From the NCBI GenBank assembly GCA_016932575.1, contig JAFGCO010000071.1:75651-139650 (forward strand): a DNA stretch of 64,000 nucleotides, written 5' to 3'. Both the position numbers and the translations under genes were made by a program. The number at the start of each line of letters is the position of its first letter. The first letter of the stretch is position 1. The notes beneath the pieces were generated by a model. That model made no database searches, was not told where the DNA came from, and saw nothing but the letters and a program-made list of their open reading frames with translations. Of this stretch, positions 8,967 through 19,668 are shown one piece after another. The stretch comes from a bacterium (lineage in GTDB: Bacteria; Zhuqueibacterota; QNDG01; JAFGCO01).

Positions 8967-9533
8967 ATATTCAATCATATATTTATCTCCATACATTTGA
9001 CCCCGCCAGAAATTCAGGAAAGCTGAACCATCATGCATTTCTTTTCGTCGTGACGAGTTAGATACGGCATGCTCAGAAAATCGCATTTTTTTTGTTACAA
9101 TTGATTCATATAAATTACATAACTTTTATTTGCATTTTTAAGTGCTTGATTGTATTATATTCATGTCTTTAGGGAAATGTTCTTTGGAATTGGCATCAGG
9201 GAATAGAATCCTTTGTCATGTTTGTCATCTTTGAATTTTGCATTAAATACTTATCCATGATATCTTATTTTTCTTTTGGTTATAATCCTCATGCAATTTA
9301 AGCTGTGGATGAGAACCTTATCATTCCTTTCATAATATTTCCTTCTCAAATTAATTCTAGCCTGATATCTATTTTTTTATAAAAGTTTTAGGAAGATATC
9401 ATTTCTTTTTCCCTTTCCCTGAGCCGATGATAATAAGTAAGGAGGTAAAATCCAAAAACATTTTTTGGGTGGATGGGGCGAATAGAAGATAAGGACAGGT
9501 GCAGTCACTGCATCGATTTAAAGGGAAAAAGCG
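8967..9533. other. AT-rich intergenic region, 567 bp
   Basis: No convincing gene is visible. A small hairpin TTCAG/CTGAA (9014-9028) inside AGAAAT/ATTTCT arms may end the dxs transcript. A possible promoter TTGCAT (9130-9135), 17 bases, TATTAT (9153-9158) faces the next gene but is about 380 bases from it. An AAGGAGGT sequence near 9439 resembles a ribosome site yet is followed by no usable reading frame. The imperfect dyad TGCAGT/ACTGCA (near 9498-9510) precedes the pilin-like gene. Confidence 0.35.
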
Positions 9534-10520
9534 ATGAAAATCAAAAACTGGAAGCGGGAAGACGGTTTCTGGTCGGCTGTATTTTTACTGCTGATGGTCG
9601 GCCTGGGAACCATGGCATTATCATCTTATTTGATAATGCAGAAAGAAGCAGAGAATACGGTTAATAATGCCATAGCACTGCAGGCTGACTATTCTGCCAC
9701 TGGCGCTGCGTATTATGCTCTCGCGGCTTTTCGTCAGGGGATTATGAATGATGGTGATGTCCAGACAGTAGACATTGCCGGTATTAGCTGTGACATATAT
9801 TTAAATGAACTCACAGTGGATGATGAGACAAATTTTTATATCAATGTGAATGGTTTCACTGATGAAGGGGTAGGGAGAAGTGTAGAAATAAAACTTTCAG
9901 CACTCTTTGATTTCGCTGGATGCGCAATCAACTGTGAAAAAGATGTCGGCGATAAAGTCAAGGCAAAAGCTGAAGGCGGCAGTGTGCATATTCCCAGTTT
10001 AATCGTTGAGAATACGCCTTTGCCACCCATTGATACAGCCTCTTTAATTGCACACGCGAATGTGTATGTGACCTCAAAAAGCGATCTGGTGGATGGATTT
10101 CCTGCAAACCTTACCGCTGTTTGTCCGGATGATCCGTTTTATCAGGCTGATTGTATGACACCAAATATTATTTATGTAGCTCCGGGGGTTGGTCTGGATT
10201 TAAAAGGTGGCGGAGGGTGGAGAACAATAAGCGGTATATTTATTACAGACGGAGATGTTATTACGAATGGAGGGCATACAGAAATTGATGGGGTTGTATT
10301 TGTCACCAATCCTGATGCCACTGTGGAGATGAAAGGAAATCATGGCGGAAGAGCACATGTTGTAGGAGGTATTGTTTCTTATGGCGTCGTTGATGGTAAA
10401 AATCCCTGGGTTGAACACAAGCGGGAATATATGGATTTCTTTGCCCAATATGTCGGAGGGGGCAGGGATGATGCTAAAATTCTAAGCTGGAAATATATCG
10501 ATGAGTTTAACGGGATATAA
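9534..10520 (+). CDS. PilX/GspK-like type IV pilus accessory protein
   Basis: A 328-residue protein with a prepilin-like start: a short basic leader ending in Gly11, then FWSAVFLLLMVGLGTMALSS as the hydrophobic helix. Glu at mature position 5 is replaced by Val, as is usual in GspK/PilX-type minor components. The extracellular part has a C-terminal region (about 215-290) rich in Gly and Val with GIFITDGDVITNGGHTEIDG. This resembles the polymer-forming-like C-terminal domain found in PilX-family proteins. It contains six Cys after the helix. It stands alone, upstream of a clear terminator; no pilus assembly genes are adjacent. Role in a type IV pilus or secretion pseudopilus is inferred. Confidence 0.7.
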   Translation: MKIKNWKREDGFWSAVFLLLMVGLGTMALSSYLIMQKEAENTVNNAIALQADYSATGAAYYALAAFRQGIMNDGDVQTVDIAGISCDIYLNELTVDDETNFYINVNGFTDEGVGRSVEIKLSALFDFAGCAINCEKDVGDKVKAKAEGGSVHIPSLIVENTPLPPIDTASLIAHANVYVTSKSDLVDGFPANLTAVCPDDPFYQADCMTPNIIYVAPGVGLDLKGGGGWRTISGIFITDGDVITNGGHTEIDGVVFVTNPDATVEMKGNHGGRAHVVGGIVSYGVVDGKNPWVEHKREYMDFFAQYVGGGRDDAKILSWKYIDEFNGI

Positions 10521-10567
10521 TATTTGATGGTTTAAAAATAATATCTTTGGGACATTAGTGATCACTA

Positions 10568-10602
10568 TGCCACTCCATTGCAGAGGAGTGGCATTTTTTT
10601 TT
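10568..10602 (+). terminator. Rho-independent terminator after the PilX-like gene
   Basis: A perfect 9-bp stem TGCCACTCC/GGAGTGGCA (10568-10576 and 10585-10593) with an 8-base loop is followed by nine T residues. It lies 48 bases after the stop codon. Confidence 0.9.
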
Positions 10603-10664
10603 AAAAAATCTTGAAATTATCAAAAGCATTTACTATCATAGTCTTGATATCAAATGGATGAATT

Positions 10665-11537
10665 ATGATGACACTGGGTATTTACGCTAATATTCAAAAA
10701 CCAAAAGTCCGGGAGATGCTTCATTCGTTTTGTGCCTGGGCCCGGAAGAAGAATCTGGTTTTACTGAGCAGTCAGTATTTGCAGGAATTTCTTCAGATTG
10801 ACGGCAATGTTATCCGGGTGGTTTCTGAAGATGAATTTGTGCGCCAGAGCGAAATCTTATTGGTCATGGGCGGCGACGGTACCATGCTGGCGGCGGCCCG
10901 GCTGGTTGGGAAGACCGGGACGCCACTGTTGGGCGTGAATTTGGGGGGGTTGGGATTTCTCGCCGAGCTTTCAGTCGAAGAACTTTATCAGAAAATGGAT
11001 GCAGTACTGTCCGGTGCTTATCAGATTCAGAAGCGTATGGTGCTTTATGTTGATTTTCAGTCTTCAGAACAACATCAAAATCTTTACGCATTGAATGATG
11101 TGGTCATTCACCGGGGGGGGACATCACGTTTGATAAATATCGATGTTCAGGTGAACAGTCAATATTTTAATACCTATCATGCAGATGGGATGATCATATC
11201 GACGCCCACAGGTTCGACAGCGTATTCATTATCTGCGGGCGGTCCGATTTTAATTCCGGAAATGGAAGCGATCATTTTGAATCCAATATGTCCACATGAA
11301 CTTACTGCCAGACCGGCGGTTATTCCAGGTGATCATACAGTGAGTGTCCGCGTTTTACCTACGGATATTCCAGCTTCCCTGACTGTCGATGGTCAGGTCA
11401 ATGTTATACTGGATAACAAAACCGAAATTGTTATGAAAAAAGCCGATTACTGCATTCGAAGTGTGATTTTTGAGGATTCTGCATTTTTCGATGTGCTTCG
11501 GAAAAAGTTGAAATGGGGTGGTGGCGTGAATAAATAA
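10665..11537 (+). CDS. nadK: NAD kinase
   Basis: Phosphorylates NAD+ to NADP+ with ATP or polyphosphate in the cytoplasm. The protein has 290 residues, the usual length. The diagnostic GGDGT motif (residues 69-73, with catalytic Asp71) and the second motif ALNDVVIHRG are both present, followed by the HADGMIISTPTGSTAYSLSAGGP glycine-rich block (quoted as HADGMIISTPTGSTAYS). Two adjacent ATG codons (10665 and 10668) are possible starts, neither with a strong ribosome site. It is the only gene between a terminator and the groESL promoter, so it is probably monocistronic. Confidence 0.95.
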   Translation: MMTLGIYANIQKPKVREMLHSFCAWARKKNLVLLSSQYLQEFLQIDGNVIRVVSEDEFVRQSEILLVMGGDGTMLAAARLVGKTGTPLLGVNLGGLGFLAELSVEELYQKMDAVLSGAYQIQKRMVLYVDFQSSEQHQNLYALNDVVIHRGGTSRLINIDVQVNSQYFNTYHADGMIISTPTGSTAYSLSAGGPILIPEMEAIILNPICPHELTARPAVIPGDHTVSVRVLPTDIPASLTVDGQVNVILDNKTEIVMKKADYCIRSVIFEDSAFFDVLRKKLKWGGGVNK

Positions 11538-11622
11538 TGCTGATCTTCCATTGATTACACTTTACTATACTATTTAAAATTAAAATATCTATATATTATA
11601 ATTTCCACATAAAAAATTTCTC

Positions 11623-11650
11623 TTGACAAATTTAAAAAATTCATTATATT
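11623..11650 (+). promoter_or_regulatory. Sigma-70 promoter of groESL
   Basis: A perfect -35 TTGACA (11623-11628) and -10 TATATT (11645-11650) are separated by 16 bases. The CIRCE operator begins 13 bases after the -10, the usual place for repression at the transcription start. Confidence 0.8.
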
Positions 11651-11663
11651 TAGGGTGTTAAAA

Positions 11664-11690
11664 TTAGCAGTCAATGCAATAGAGTGCTAA
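11664..11690 (+). promoter_or_regulatory. CIRCE operator (HrcA site)
   Basis: TTAGCAGTC, nine bases, GAGTGCTAA. This matches the CIRCE consensus TTAGCACTC-N9-GAGTGCTAA at 17 of 18 arm positions; the single change is C to G in the left arm. HrcA bound here would repress groESL until heat shock. No hrcA gene is in the window. Confidence 0.93.
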
Positions 11691-11740
11691 TAAATAACAT
11701 TTTTATTTACTAAAAATATTAAACATAAGGAGGGTTGTAT

Positions 11741-12025
11741 ATGAAACTGAAGCCTCTGGAAGACAGGGTTGTAATTCAACCCGCTCCGCCGGATGAAAAG
11801 GTACAGGGCGGTATTATTATCCCGGATACAGCTAAAGAAAAACCCCAGCGCGGCAAAGTAGTTGCGGTCGGTCCGGGAAAGGCATCTGACAGCGGTCAGA
11901 TTGTGAAAATGACGGTCAAAGTCGGTGATACAGTGTTATATGGTAAGTATTCAGGTACGGAAGTCACTGTGGACGGTGAAGAATATCTGATTGTCCGTGA
12001 AAGTGACATTCTGGCAATCGTTTAA
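11741..12025 (+). CDS. groES: Co-chaperonin GroES
   Basis: The heptameric lid of the GroEL folding chamber. It has 94 residues, starts [14 protein letters not shown] and contains the mobile-loop motif [16 protein letters not shown], then [15 protein letters not shown] and the terminal ESDILAIV. The ATG at 11741 follows AAGGAGGG (11727-11734) at good spacing; an in-frame TTG at 11735 overlaps that site and is not used. It is the first gene of the CIRCE-controlled groES-groEL operon. Confidence 0.97.
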   Translation: MKLKPLEDRVVIQPAPPDEKVQGGIIIPDTAKEKPQRGKVVAVGPGKASDSGQIVKMTVKVGDTVLYGKYSGTEVTVDGEEYLIVRESDILAIV

Positions 12026-13699
<1,674 letters not shown>

Positions 13700-13734
13700 T
13701 TCGTTTTTTACAGCAATCAATGAATATCTAAATC

Positions 13735-13773
13735 AACCTCCGGAAGGTGTGAAACCTCCCGGAGGTTTTTTTT
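13735..13773 (+). terminator. Rho-independent terminator of groESL
   Basis: The stem AACCTCCGG/CCGGAGGTT (13735-13743 and 13759-13767) leads into a run of eight T. It lies 35 bases after groEL. A closely similar CCTCCGG/CGGAGG stem follows the next gene. Confidence 0.9.
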
Positions 13774-13874
13774 GAAACCTTATATTTTACAGTGTATTTT
13801 ATAAGTAGAAACATGATTGTCAACCCGGGTTTCATAGTTCTCATAATTCAACCTTAAGCAGGGAGGGCTGAGCC

Positions 13875-14504
13875 ATGAAAGACAGTACCTACCAAAAATT
13901 CAAACTTCAGTACCGAAAACTGCTGGAAACGGGAATGGTGATTTCCCTGCTGTTCTGTGTGATTCTATTTCAGGGATCGAAAAGGTTTGAGATCAGTAAG
14001 GACAGGATTCAGCTGGAATTGCCGAAAATAACACAGATCGATGCCGTTGCTACGGAACATAAAGTAAAAAAAGCGCAAGTGGCGAAACCCACGATCCCCG
14101 TGCCGTCGGTTGAAGAAGATATATTTGATCCTGAGGATATTTTTACTCTGCCGGATATATTGAATATGCCGGAACCCCCTGTCCCAACAGAAATCGATGA
14201 ACCTCATTTCAAAGCAGTTCAGAAACAGGCCGTTCCAATCGGTGGATTTAAAGCAATTTTACATCATCTCGAATATCCGGAATTGGCAAAACTGGCAAAT
14301 ATTGAAGGCCGTGTCGTGGTCTGGGCAAAAATCGATGAAAAGGGGAATGTGGTTAAAACTCAGATTTACAAGTCCATTGGTTTTGAGGCCTGTGACCAGA
14401 ATGCCATGAAAGCCATTCAGGCAGTAAAATGGGAACCAGCTATGCAAAGGGACAAGCCGGTAACTGTATGGGTGAGTGTGCCTGTGGATTTTAAACTTCG
14501 GTAA
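13875..14504 (+). CDS. TonB-domain energy transducer
   Basis: A 209-residue periplasm-spanning protein. It has one N-terminal membrane anchor (about 19-36), a Pro- and charge-rich linker (about 60-115) and a C-terminal TonB domain (about 130-209). The domain shows YPELAKLANIEGRVVVWAKI, DEKGNVVKTQIYKSIG, the NAMKAIQAVKWEPA block and VSVPVDFKL. TonB proteins couple inner-membrane proton motive force to outer-membrane receptors. No ExbB, ExbD or receptor gene is adjacent, so its partner is unknown. The ATG follows GGGAGGG. It has its own terminator context on both sides. Confidence 0.88.
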   Translation: MKDSTYQKFKLQYRKLLETGMVISLLFCVILFQGSKRFEISKDRIQLELPKITQIDAVATEHKVKKAQVAKPTIPVPSVEEDIFDPEDIFTLPDILNMPEPPVPTEIDEPHFKAVQKQAVPIGGFKAILHHLEYPELAKLANIEGRVVVWAKIDEKGNVVKTQIYKSIGFEACDQNAMKAIQAVKWEPAMQRDKPVTVWVSVPVDFKLR

Positions 14505-14510
14505 TGATAA

Positions 14511-14540
14511 ACCTCCGGGGAGCTGCAAGCTTTCGGAGGT
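14511..14540 (+). terminator. Hairpin after the TonB-domain gene
   Basis: The arms ACCTCCG (14511-14517) and CGGAGGT (14534-14540) enclose an inner AGCT/AGCT stem. It begins 7 bases after the stop and resembles the groESL terminator stem, but no T run follows, so it may stabilise the 3' end or terminate weakly. Confidence 0.45.
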
Positions 14541-14702
14541 GGATAATGCAAATAATCTCTTGATTATCTTTCCATTTTGTTTATTTTATATTTATCCATC
14601 AGAAAATAATCCATGGGGAAGGGCATGCACTCCTGATAAATAACAAATGAAAAAATGTTGCCTGGAGTCAGCGGGATATCATTTTCAGCAAAGGAGTGCA
14701 CT

Positions 14703-16208
14703 ATGTCAAAATTGTTTTTATCTGTCCAATATCTGTCATTTTCATACGAAAAGACGGTTATTCCCATCATTAAGGATTTTTCCTGTCAATTTGAACCTGG
14801 GTGGACCGGTATTGTTGGGGCCAACGGTTGCGGCAAGAGCACCTTGCTTCAATTAATGACCGGAATGCTTCGACCGATTTCCGGAACGATTCATGTGCCT
14901 GGTTTATCGATCTATTGTGAGCAGAGAACTGACTTTATGCCCAATGGATTTTCAACTTTTTTACAGTCTTATAACGAGACAGCATTACGCCTCAAATCAA
15001 TACTCAGGATTCGGATGGATTGGCAGGATCGCTGGGAAACGCTAAGTCACGGTGAACGCAAACGTGCTCAGATTGCGGTTGCCATGGCTAAAGAACCGGA
15101 CCTGCTGGCAATCGATGAACCCTCTAATCATCTGGACCGGTCTGCACGACAGGCAGTGTATGAATCTATGAAAAAGTATCGGGGTATCGGGCTTCTTGTG
15201 AGCCATGACCGCATGCTTCTGGACGGACTCTGTCATCATATTTTGCTTATGGATCCGCCTCATCTGATTTTCCGAAAAGGAAATTATACATCGATTCACA
15301 GGGATATTGAGCAAGAAAGGGCATATGACCGGCGTCAGGTTCAAACGATCAGGAAAAAAATTAATAAACTGCAAAAAGAGGTGCACCGAAGAAAACACGA
15401 AGCCGAATCCGCAGATATGAAACGCTCTAAAAAACATTTGAATCCAAAAGACCATGACGCCAGGACAAAGAAGGATCTGGCACGACTGACCGGCAAGGAC
15501 GGCGTCGAAGGCTGTGCGCAAAAACGACTTGAAACACAGCTAGAACGGTTAAACCGAAAAAAAGAATCCTATGAAATAAGGAAAAAACCCGCTGGGGGCA
15601 TTCGTATGCCCGGAAACAATGCAGTATCGGGTCAGTATATTTTTCATGTACCCGCAGACTGTATTACAATGGGTGATTTTCAGCTCGAATTTCCGGATCT
15701 GTTTATTGGCTGGCAGCAGAAAATCGGGCTTGTCGGACCGAATGGAGGCGGAAAGAGCGCTTTGCTGAATTATCTGACCGTGCGCATTGACCTGAATGAA
15801 GATCAACTGATTTACATTCCTCAGGAAATTGATGTTGAGGATACAAAAAACATCATTCACAGGGTACATGCACTGAACGGGGAAGAGAAAGGCCACATGA
15901 TGGCAATCATCAGCCGGCTGGGTTCAGATCCGGTACGTGTTCTTGAAACCGCACTGCCCAGTCCGGGTGAGGTTCGCAAGCTGATGCTGGCGGACGGAAT
16001 CCGTAAAATTCCGAATTTAATCATCATGGATGAACCCACCAATCATATGGATTTACCTTCGATTCTTTCTGTTGAAACCGCCCTGGCCGACAGCCGGTCC
16101 GCACAGCTTCTGGTCAGTCATGATGATGCTTTTCTGAAAAAGACAGTGAACAGTTACTGGCATATTGAAAAAACCGCACTGAATCAATATCGGCTTGCTG
16201 TCGGATGA
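14703..16208 (+). CDS. ABC-F family ATPase
   Basis: A cytoplasmic protein with two ABC ATPase domains and no membrane segment. ABC-F proteins bind the ribosome and act in translation or antibiotic protection. From ATG 14703 it has 501 residues: Walker A GANGCGKST (39-47), signature LSHGERKRAQ (114-123), Walker B AIDEPSNHLD (136-145), a charged linker (about 205-300), second Walker A GPNGGGKS (345-352) and Walker B IIMDEPTNHMD (440-450). The second signature is degenerate (LPSPGEVRKLML). The start has AAGGAGTG just upstream; an in-frame upstream extension lacks one. The linker resembles resistance-type ABC-F proteins, but the substrate cannot be named from sequence. Confidence 0.85.
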   Translation: MSKLFLSVQYLSFSYEKTVIPIIKDFSCQFEPGWTGIVGANGCGKSTLLQLMTGMLRPISGTIHVPGLSIYCEQRTDFMPNGFSTFLQSYNETALRLKSILRIRMDWQDRWETLSHGERKRAQIAVAMAKEPDLLAIDEPSNHLDRSARQAVYESMKKYRGIGLLVSHDRMLLDGLCHHILLMDPPHLIFRKGNYTSIHRDIEQERAYDRRQVQTIRKKINKLQKEVHRRKHEAESADMKRSKKHLNPKDHDARTKKDLARLTGKDGVEGCAQKRLETQLERLNRKKESYEIRKKPAGGIRMPGNNAVSGQYIFHVPADCITMGDFQLEFPDLFIGWQQKIGLVGPNGGGKSALLNYLTVRIDLNEDQLIYIPQEIDVEDTKNIIHRVHALNGEEKGHMMAIISRLGSDPVRVLETALPSPGEVRKLMLADGIRKIPNLIIMDEPTNHMDLPSILSVETALADSRSAQLLVSHDDAFLKKTVNSYWHIEKTALNQYRLAVG

Positions 16209-16563
16209 TATTCTGGCTTCATTTAATTAAAATTTCTGCTTTGAAAAGAAAGTTGCCATTTTGATAATGTGCAATATCATGTATTCCGGCATCCTGATTT
16301 CAAAACAGATCATTCACTAAAAAACAACTTCAACATCGCGATTTCCCGTTTGCCGGACTTTTAAATCCACTATTTAAATTGCCATAAAGCGGGCGATTGC
16401 AGCAGGATGTATTTTATACTGCATCCAAGATAAATAAATCCCCATAAAGAGAGAATCCTGCACCGGTGAAAGACCCGGCTTTCATTTGTACGGCACCCGT
16501 ATCCGGGCAATTCAGGATTAATTTGTCGGCAAACAGATATCAATCTTTTGTATTGAATATCTT
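16209..16563. other. Intergenic region between convergent genes, 355 bp
   Basis: No reading frame of note. It contains a 7-pair hairpin GGATG/CATCC (16405-16426, including one G-U and one A-T extension) and, just after it, the nested stem structure listed separately at 16454-16519. Because both flanking genes point into this gap, any transcript here would be either a 3' UTR or an independent RNA. Confidence 0.4.
16454..16519. ncRNA. Candidate structured RNA or DNA element, unassigned family
   Basis: A 66-base nested fold can be drawn by eye. The outer stem is AATCCTG (16454-16460) with CAGGATT (16513-16519). Inside it CCGG (16463-16466) pairs with CCGG (16503-16506). That stem encloses two perfect hairpins, TGAAAG/CTTTCA (16467-16484, 6-base loop) and TACGG/CCGTA (16489-16501, 3-base loop). 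The layout is a compact three-way junction. Strand is uncertain. I do not recognise it as a tRNA or known riboswitch class. It may be a small RNA, a transcript end or a folded mobile-element end. Confidence 0.35.
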
Positions 16564-16833
16564 TTAAGGTCCTTCTTCGACAATAATATCCACCCGAATC
16601 TCAAGCCCGTCTTCATCCTTGCCTTCAAAGATAAACGTTACTCCCGGAGTCAGTCTGAAATACGCGTTACCTGTCAGGTTGGAGCTCTCGAAATCCGATG
16701 GATCAATTTCCATAGTATAAGGCATATCAATGGGATTGGTCGGACTCACCGGATTTTTTTCTTTAATGCATCCTGTCGTTAAAAGAATGGAAAAGATGAC
16801 AAGGAGTGATAAAATCAAGGATATCACTTTCAT
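16564..16833 (-). CDS. Small lipoprotein, unknown function
   Basis: An 89-residue exported protein with a lipoprotein signal: basic start, Leu/Ile-rich core, lipobox LTTGC with Cys22. The mature part is only about 67 residues: a Pro/Asn-rich stretch (NPVSPTNPIDMP), then a small beta-rich region with FRLTPGVTFIFEGKDEDG. The acidic VEEGP end is intact. GGAGG lies at good spacing before the ATG. It follows the sigma-54 activator gene by 54 bases on the same strand. I do not recognise a family. Confidence 0.7.
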   Translation of the reverse strand: MKVISLILSLLVIFSILLTTGCIKEKNPVSPTNPIDMPYTMEIDPSDFESSNLTGNAYFRLTPGVTFIFEGKDEDGLEIRVDIIVEEGP

Positions 16834-16887
16834 TTCTTCCTCCTTAAAAATATATAATTAAGGACATGTTTGAAAATCAATTTGCAT

Positions 16888-18453
16888 TTAAGGCACGGAT
16901 CTGTATTCTTTCCAGTCTATTCCCAGTTTCCGCATTTTTGCCCGTAATGTATTTGGATTGATTTTCAAGAGTGTTGCCGCGCCTGATGGACCTTCTACCC
17001 TTCCCCGGGTGCGAAAAAGTGTATTAACAATATAATGTTTTGTCATATCGTCCAGTGAAAGCAGGGGATTTCCCTGTTTGATTGTGCCGTTGAATTTTTC
17101 GTTATTTTGTTTAATATCTGGTTTTTCTTCCCATCCGAGTGAAGCCTTTAATTGTAATCCTTTTCCGTTACCCAGAATTGCCGCCCTGTCGATAACACTG
17201 CCAAGCTCACGAATATTGCCAGGCCAGGGATATTTGGATAACAAATCAATATCCTGTTTTGTGGGCAACTGCAGAGGTAAATGAAACCGGATAGAGGCCC
17301 GTTCTGCAAAGTGATTGGCCAGAGCCGGAATATCCTCAATCCGATCTTTTAATGCAGGCAGAAGAATTGGAAATACAGAAAGACGATACCATAAGTCTTC
17401 ACGGAAATGACCCTGCCTGACCATCTCTGCAAGATCCCGGTGAGTTGCAATGACCAGCCGGATATCGACATGAATCGGATGCTTTGCTCCCACCCGTTCC
17501 AGCCACCCGTCCTGAATGATCCTCAGCAGACGAACCTGGCCGGCCAGGGGCAGTTCACCGATTTCATCCAGAAACAGGGTGCCATTATGGGCGCGTTCAA
17601 ACCATCCCTTATGCATGGCATGCGCTCCGGTAAACGCTCCTTTTTCGTGACCGAATAATTGAGAATCGATTAATTCTGACGGAATCGAACCGCAGTTAAC
17701 CCGAATAAATGGACCTTCGGAACGATTGGATAGACGATGAATTTCCCTTGAAATCAGTTCTTTTCCAGTTCCTGTTTCTCCCAGAATCATAACCGGCACA
17801 TCTGATCGGGCCACCAGATGAACCCGTTCCATGACCTGTTTTAATCCATTCCCGGTCCCAATAATCGTATCAACGATTGATTTTCGGCTTAGCCTGTTGA
17901 GAAGCGATGTTTTATCGGCTTCGGCCGCTTCGCGAAGAGAATTAATTTCTCTGAGTTTCAGGTCATTTCGCAGGGCAATGGAAAAGGGATCGAGCAGGAT
18001 ACTGATCATCTCTTTGTGTTTTCCAGAAAACGAAACATTCGGTTGAGCGATAAATATCAGTAAGCCAAGACAGTCATTTCCGTTTTTCAAGGGCCCGATC
18101 AGCACATCCTCATCAAATTGAGAATCTGTTACCAACTCAACGATCTGACGATCTTGCTGGCTGCTGTTTTTATGCAGTATTTTGTTACTTTTACAAAATT
18201 GTACCACCATATTCCAGTGCTTTTTTTGACTAAAGGCAGTTTGGGTATATAACGATGCATACTTCGGTACATTGAATCCCAATGCAATGGTTTCGATAGC
18301 AGATTTATCGGGATAAAATTCGCGGATGAGAACCTGATCCAGCGGCATAAAACGATTCAGCAGCTCTGTTATGGCGGCGCATGAGACATCAATTTCAATA
18401 TCACGGCATGCTTCACGCCAGACTTCAAGTAATATTTGATGGAATTTTTCCAT
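16888..18453 (-). CDS. Sigma-54-dependent activator with GAF sensor
   Basis: A 521-residue bacterial enhancer-binding protein. The N-terminal part (about 1-170) resembles a GAF ligand-sensing domain. The AAA+ domain has Walker [16 protein letters not shown], the sigma-54 contact loop GAFTGA and [19 protein letters not shown]. The C-terminus holds a Fis/NtrC-type helix-turn-helix ([20 protein letters not shown]). The architecture is FhlA-like. It is divergent from the sulfate transporter operon, whose promoter is a -24/-12 element, so it is very likely that operon's activator. The sensed ligand is unknown. Confidence 0.92.
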   Translation of the reverse strand: MEKFHQILLEVWREACRDIEIDVSCAAITELLNRFMPLDQVLIREFYPDKSAIETIALGFNVPKYASLYTQTAFSQKKHWNMVVQFCKSNKILHKNSSQQDRQIVELVTDSQFDEDVLIGPLKNGNDCLGLLIFIAQPNVSFSGKHKEMISILLDPFSIALRNDLKLREINSLREAAEADKTSLLNRLSRKSIVDTIIGTGNGLKQVMERVHLVARSDVPVMILGETGTGKELISREIHRLSNRSEGPFIRVNCGSIPSELIDSQLFGHEKGAFTGAHAMHKGWFERAHNGTLFLDEIGELPLAGQVRLLRIIQDGWLERVGAKHPIHVDIRLVIATHRDLAEMVRQGHFREDLWYRLSVFPILLPALKDRIEDIPALANHFAERASIRFHLPLQLPTKQDIDLLSKYPWPGNIRELGSVIDRAAILGNGKGLQLKASLGWEEKPDIKQNNEKFNGTIKQGNPLLSLDDMTKHYIVNTLFRTRGRVEGPSGAATLLKINPNTLRAKMRKLGIDWKEYRSVP

Positions 18454-18481
18454 AGTAACTGTAATATATAATAGAAAAACG

Positions 18482-18518
18482 TTAAATACAACAGAAAAAA
18501 ACTATTAAATACAGCAGA
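18482..18518 (+). promoter_or_regulatory. Candidate enhancer: two direct repeats for the sigma-54 activator
   Basis: TTAAATACAACAGA (18482-18495) and TTAAATACAGCAGA (18505-18518) match at 13 of 14 positions and start 23 bases apart, about two helical turns. They lie roughly 75-110 bases upstream of the -24 element, the usual distance for an activator of this class. Confidence 0.55.
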
Positions 18519-18590
18519 TAAAAATTAATCCGATTTATGACAACTTTCTAAATAATTGATTTAATTAAGTTAATATATATATTCTATTTT

Positions 18591-18606
18591 TGGTATTCAA
18601 TTTGCA
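18591..18606 (+). promoter_or_regulatory. Sigma-54 promoter of the sulfate transporter operon
   Basis: TGGTATTCAATTTGCA matches the -24 GG and -12 TTGC elements with exact spacing (consensus TGGCACG-N4-TTGCW). It lies 45 bases before the ATG at 18652 and next to a divergent sigma-54 activator gene. Confidence 0.8.
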
Positions 18607-18651
18607 TTTTGGACCATTAAAATTGAATAAAAACACCAGGAGAACACTCAG

Positions 18652-19668
18652 ATGATTTTATTGAAAAGAAACTGGATTATCAGTAGTTTTATCGGCATTT
18701 TCATTATGGGTTATCTTTGTCATGGATATGGCAAGGATAAAGAACTGCTGAATGTTTCCTATGATCCCACCCGCGAGCTGTACAAAGATTTTAATCAGGT
18801 TTTCCAGACCTATTGGAAAGAGAAGACCGGCCAGGATATTGTCATTCAGCAGTCGCACGGAGGTGCCGGCAAACAAGCCAGAGCTGTGATTGAGGGTCTG
18901 GAAGCGGATGTGGTGACCCTTGCCCTTGCCTATGACATTGATGCCATGCACAGGATAAGCCAGCTCATCCCTGAAAACTGGCAATCACGCCTTCCAAACA
19001 ACAGCTGCCCGTATACATCCACCATTGTTTTTCTCGTGAGAAAGGATAACCCAAAGCGTATTAAGGATTGGAATGATCTTATCAGGCCGGATATAGAAGT
19101 CATTACTCCGAATCCCAAGACTTCAGGAGGTGCGCGATGGAATTATCTGGCAGCCTGGGGATATGCACTTTCCAACAATGCAAACGATGAATCCAAAGCC
19201 ATGGAGTTCATATCAAAATTATATCAAAACGTTCCGGTATTGGATACCGGAGCAAGAGGCTCGACCAATACATTTATTAAAGGCATCGGTGATGTATTTA
19301 TTTCCTGGGAGAATGAGGCTTTGCTGGCGATTCATAAGCTGGGCCGCGGTCAATTTGAAATTGTAATCCCTTCCCTCAGTATTCTTGCCGAACCGCCAGT
19401 GACCGTCATTGACAAGAATGTGGATGAGCATGGAACGCGGAAGATTGCCGAAGAATACCTGAAATATCTTTACACACCCGTTGGTCAGGAAATTTGCGCG
19501 AAACATTATTACCGCCCCGTTGATCCGAATATCGCTGTAATATATCAGGATCAGTTTCCGAAGGTTCGTCTTTTTAATATTCGCGAGGTATTCGGAAGCT
19601 GGACTGACGCTCAGAAAAAGCATTTCTCAGACGGCGGTATTTTTGATCAAATTTATATGGATCAATAA
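18652..19668 (+). CDS. sbp: Sulfate ABC transporter substrate-binding protein
   Basis: The periplasmic protein that captures sulfate (or thiosulfate) for import. The protein has 338 residues with a signal peptide (about 1-27). It carries the two family signatures: [15 protein letters not shown] near the mature start and [17 protein letters not shown] (about 153-169). [12 protein letters not shown] and the ending region VDPN are also typical. The ATG is preceded by AGGAG. It is the first gene of a five-gene operon; the next start follows the stop with no gap. Confidence 0.93.
   Translation: MILLKRNWIISSFIGIFIMGYLCHGYGKDKELLNVSYDPTRELYKDFNQVFQTYWKEKTGQDIVIQQSHGGAGKQARAVIEGLEADVVTLALAYDIDAMHRISQLIPENWQSRLPNNSCPYTSTIVFLVRKDNPKRIKDWNDLIRPDIEVITPNPKTSGGARWNYLAAWGYALSNNANDESKAMEFISKLYQNVPVLDTGARGSTNTFIKGIGDVFISWENEALLAIHKLGRGQFEIVIPSLSILAEPPVTVIDKNVDEHGTRKIAEEYLKYLYTPVGQEICAKHYYRPVDPNIAVIYQDQFPKVRLFNIREVFGSWTDAQKKHFSDGGIFDQIYMDQ

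Noticed and set aside
9473-9664. 63-codon open frame at the start of the PilX-like gene
   Set aside because: It overlaps the real gene in another frame, has no ribosome site at its start and no recognisable product.
16454-16519. Possible tRNA (7-bp outer stem)
   Set aside because: No D, anticodon or T arms in the right positions, no TTC motif and total length too short.
16440-16525. Possible cobalamin riboswitch (GGTGAAAGACCCGG resembles part of the B12 consensus)
   Set aside because: The B12 box is missing, the rest of the core does not fit, and no gene on the plus strand follows for over 2 kb because the next genes are convergent.
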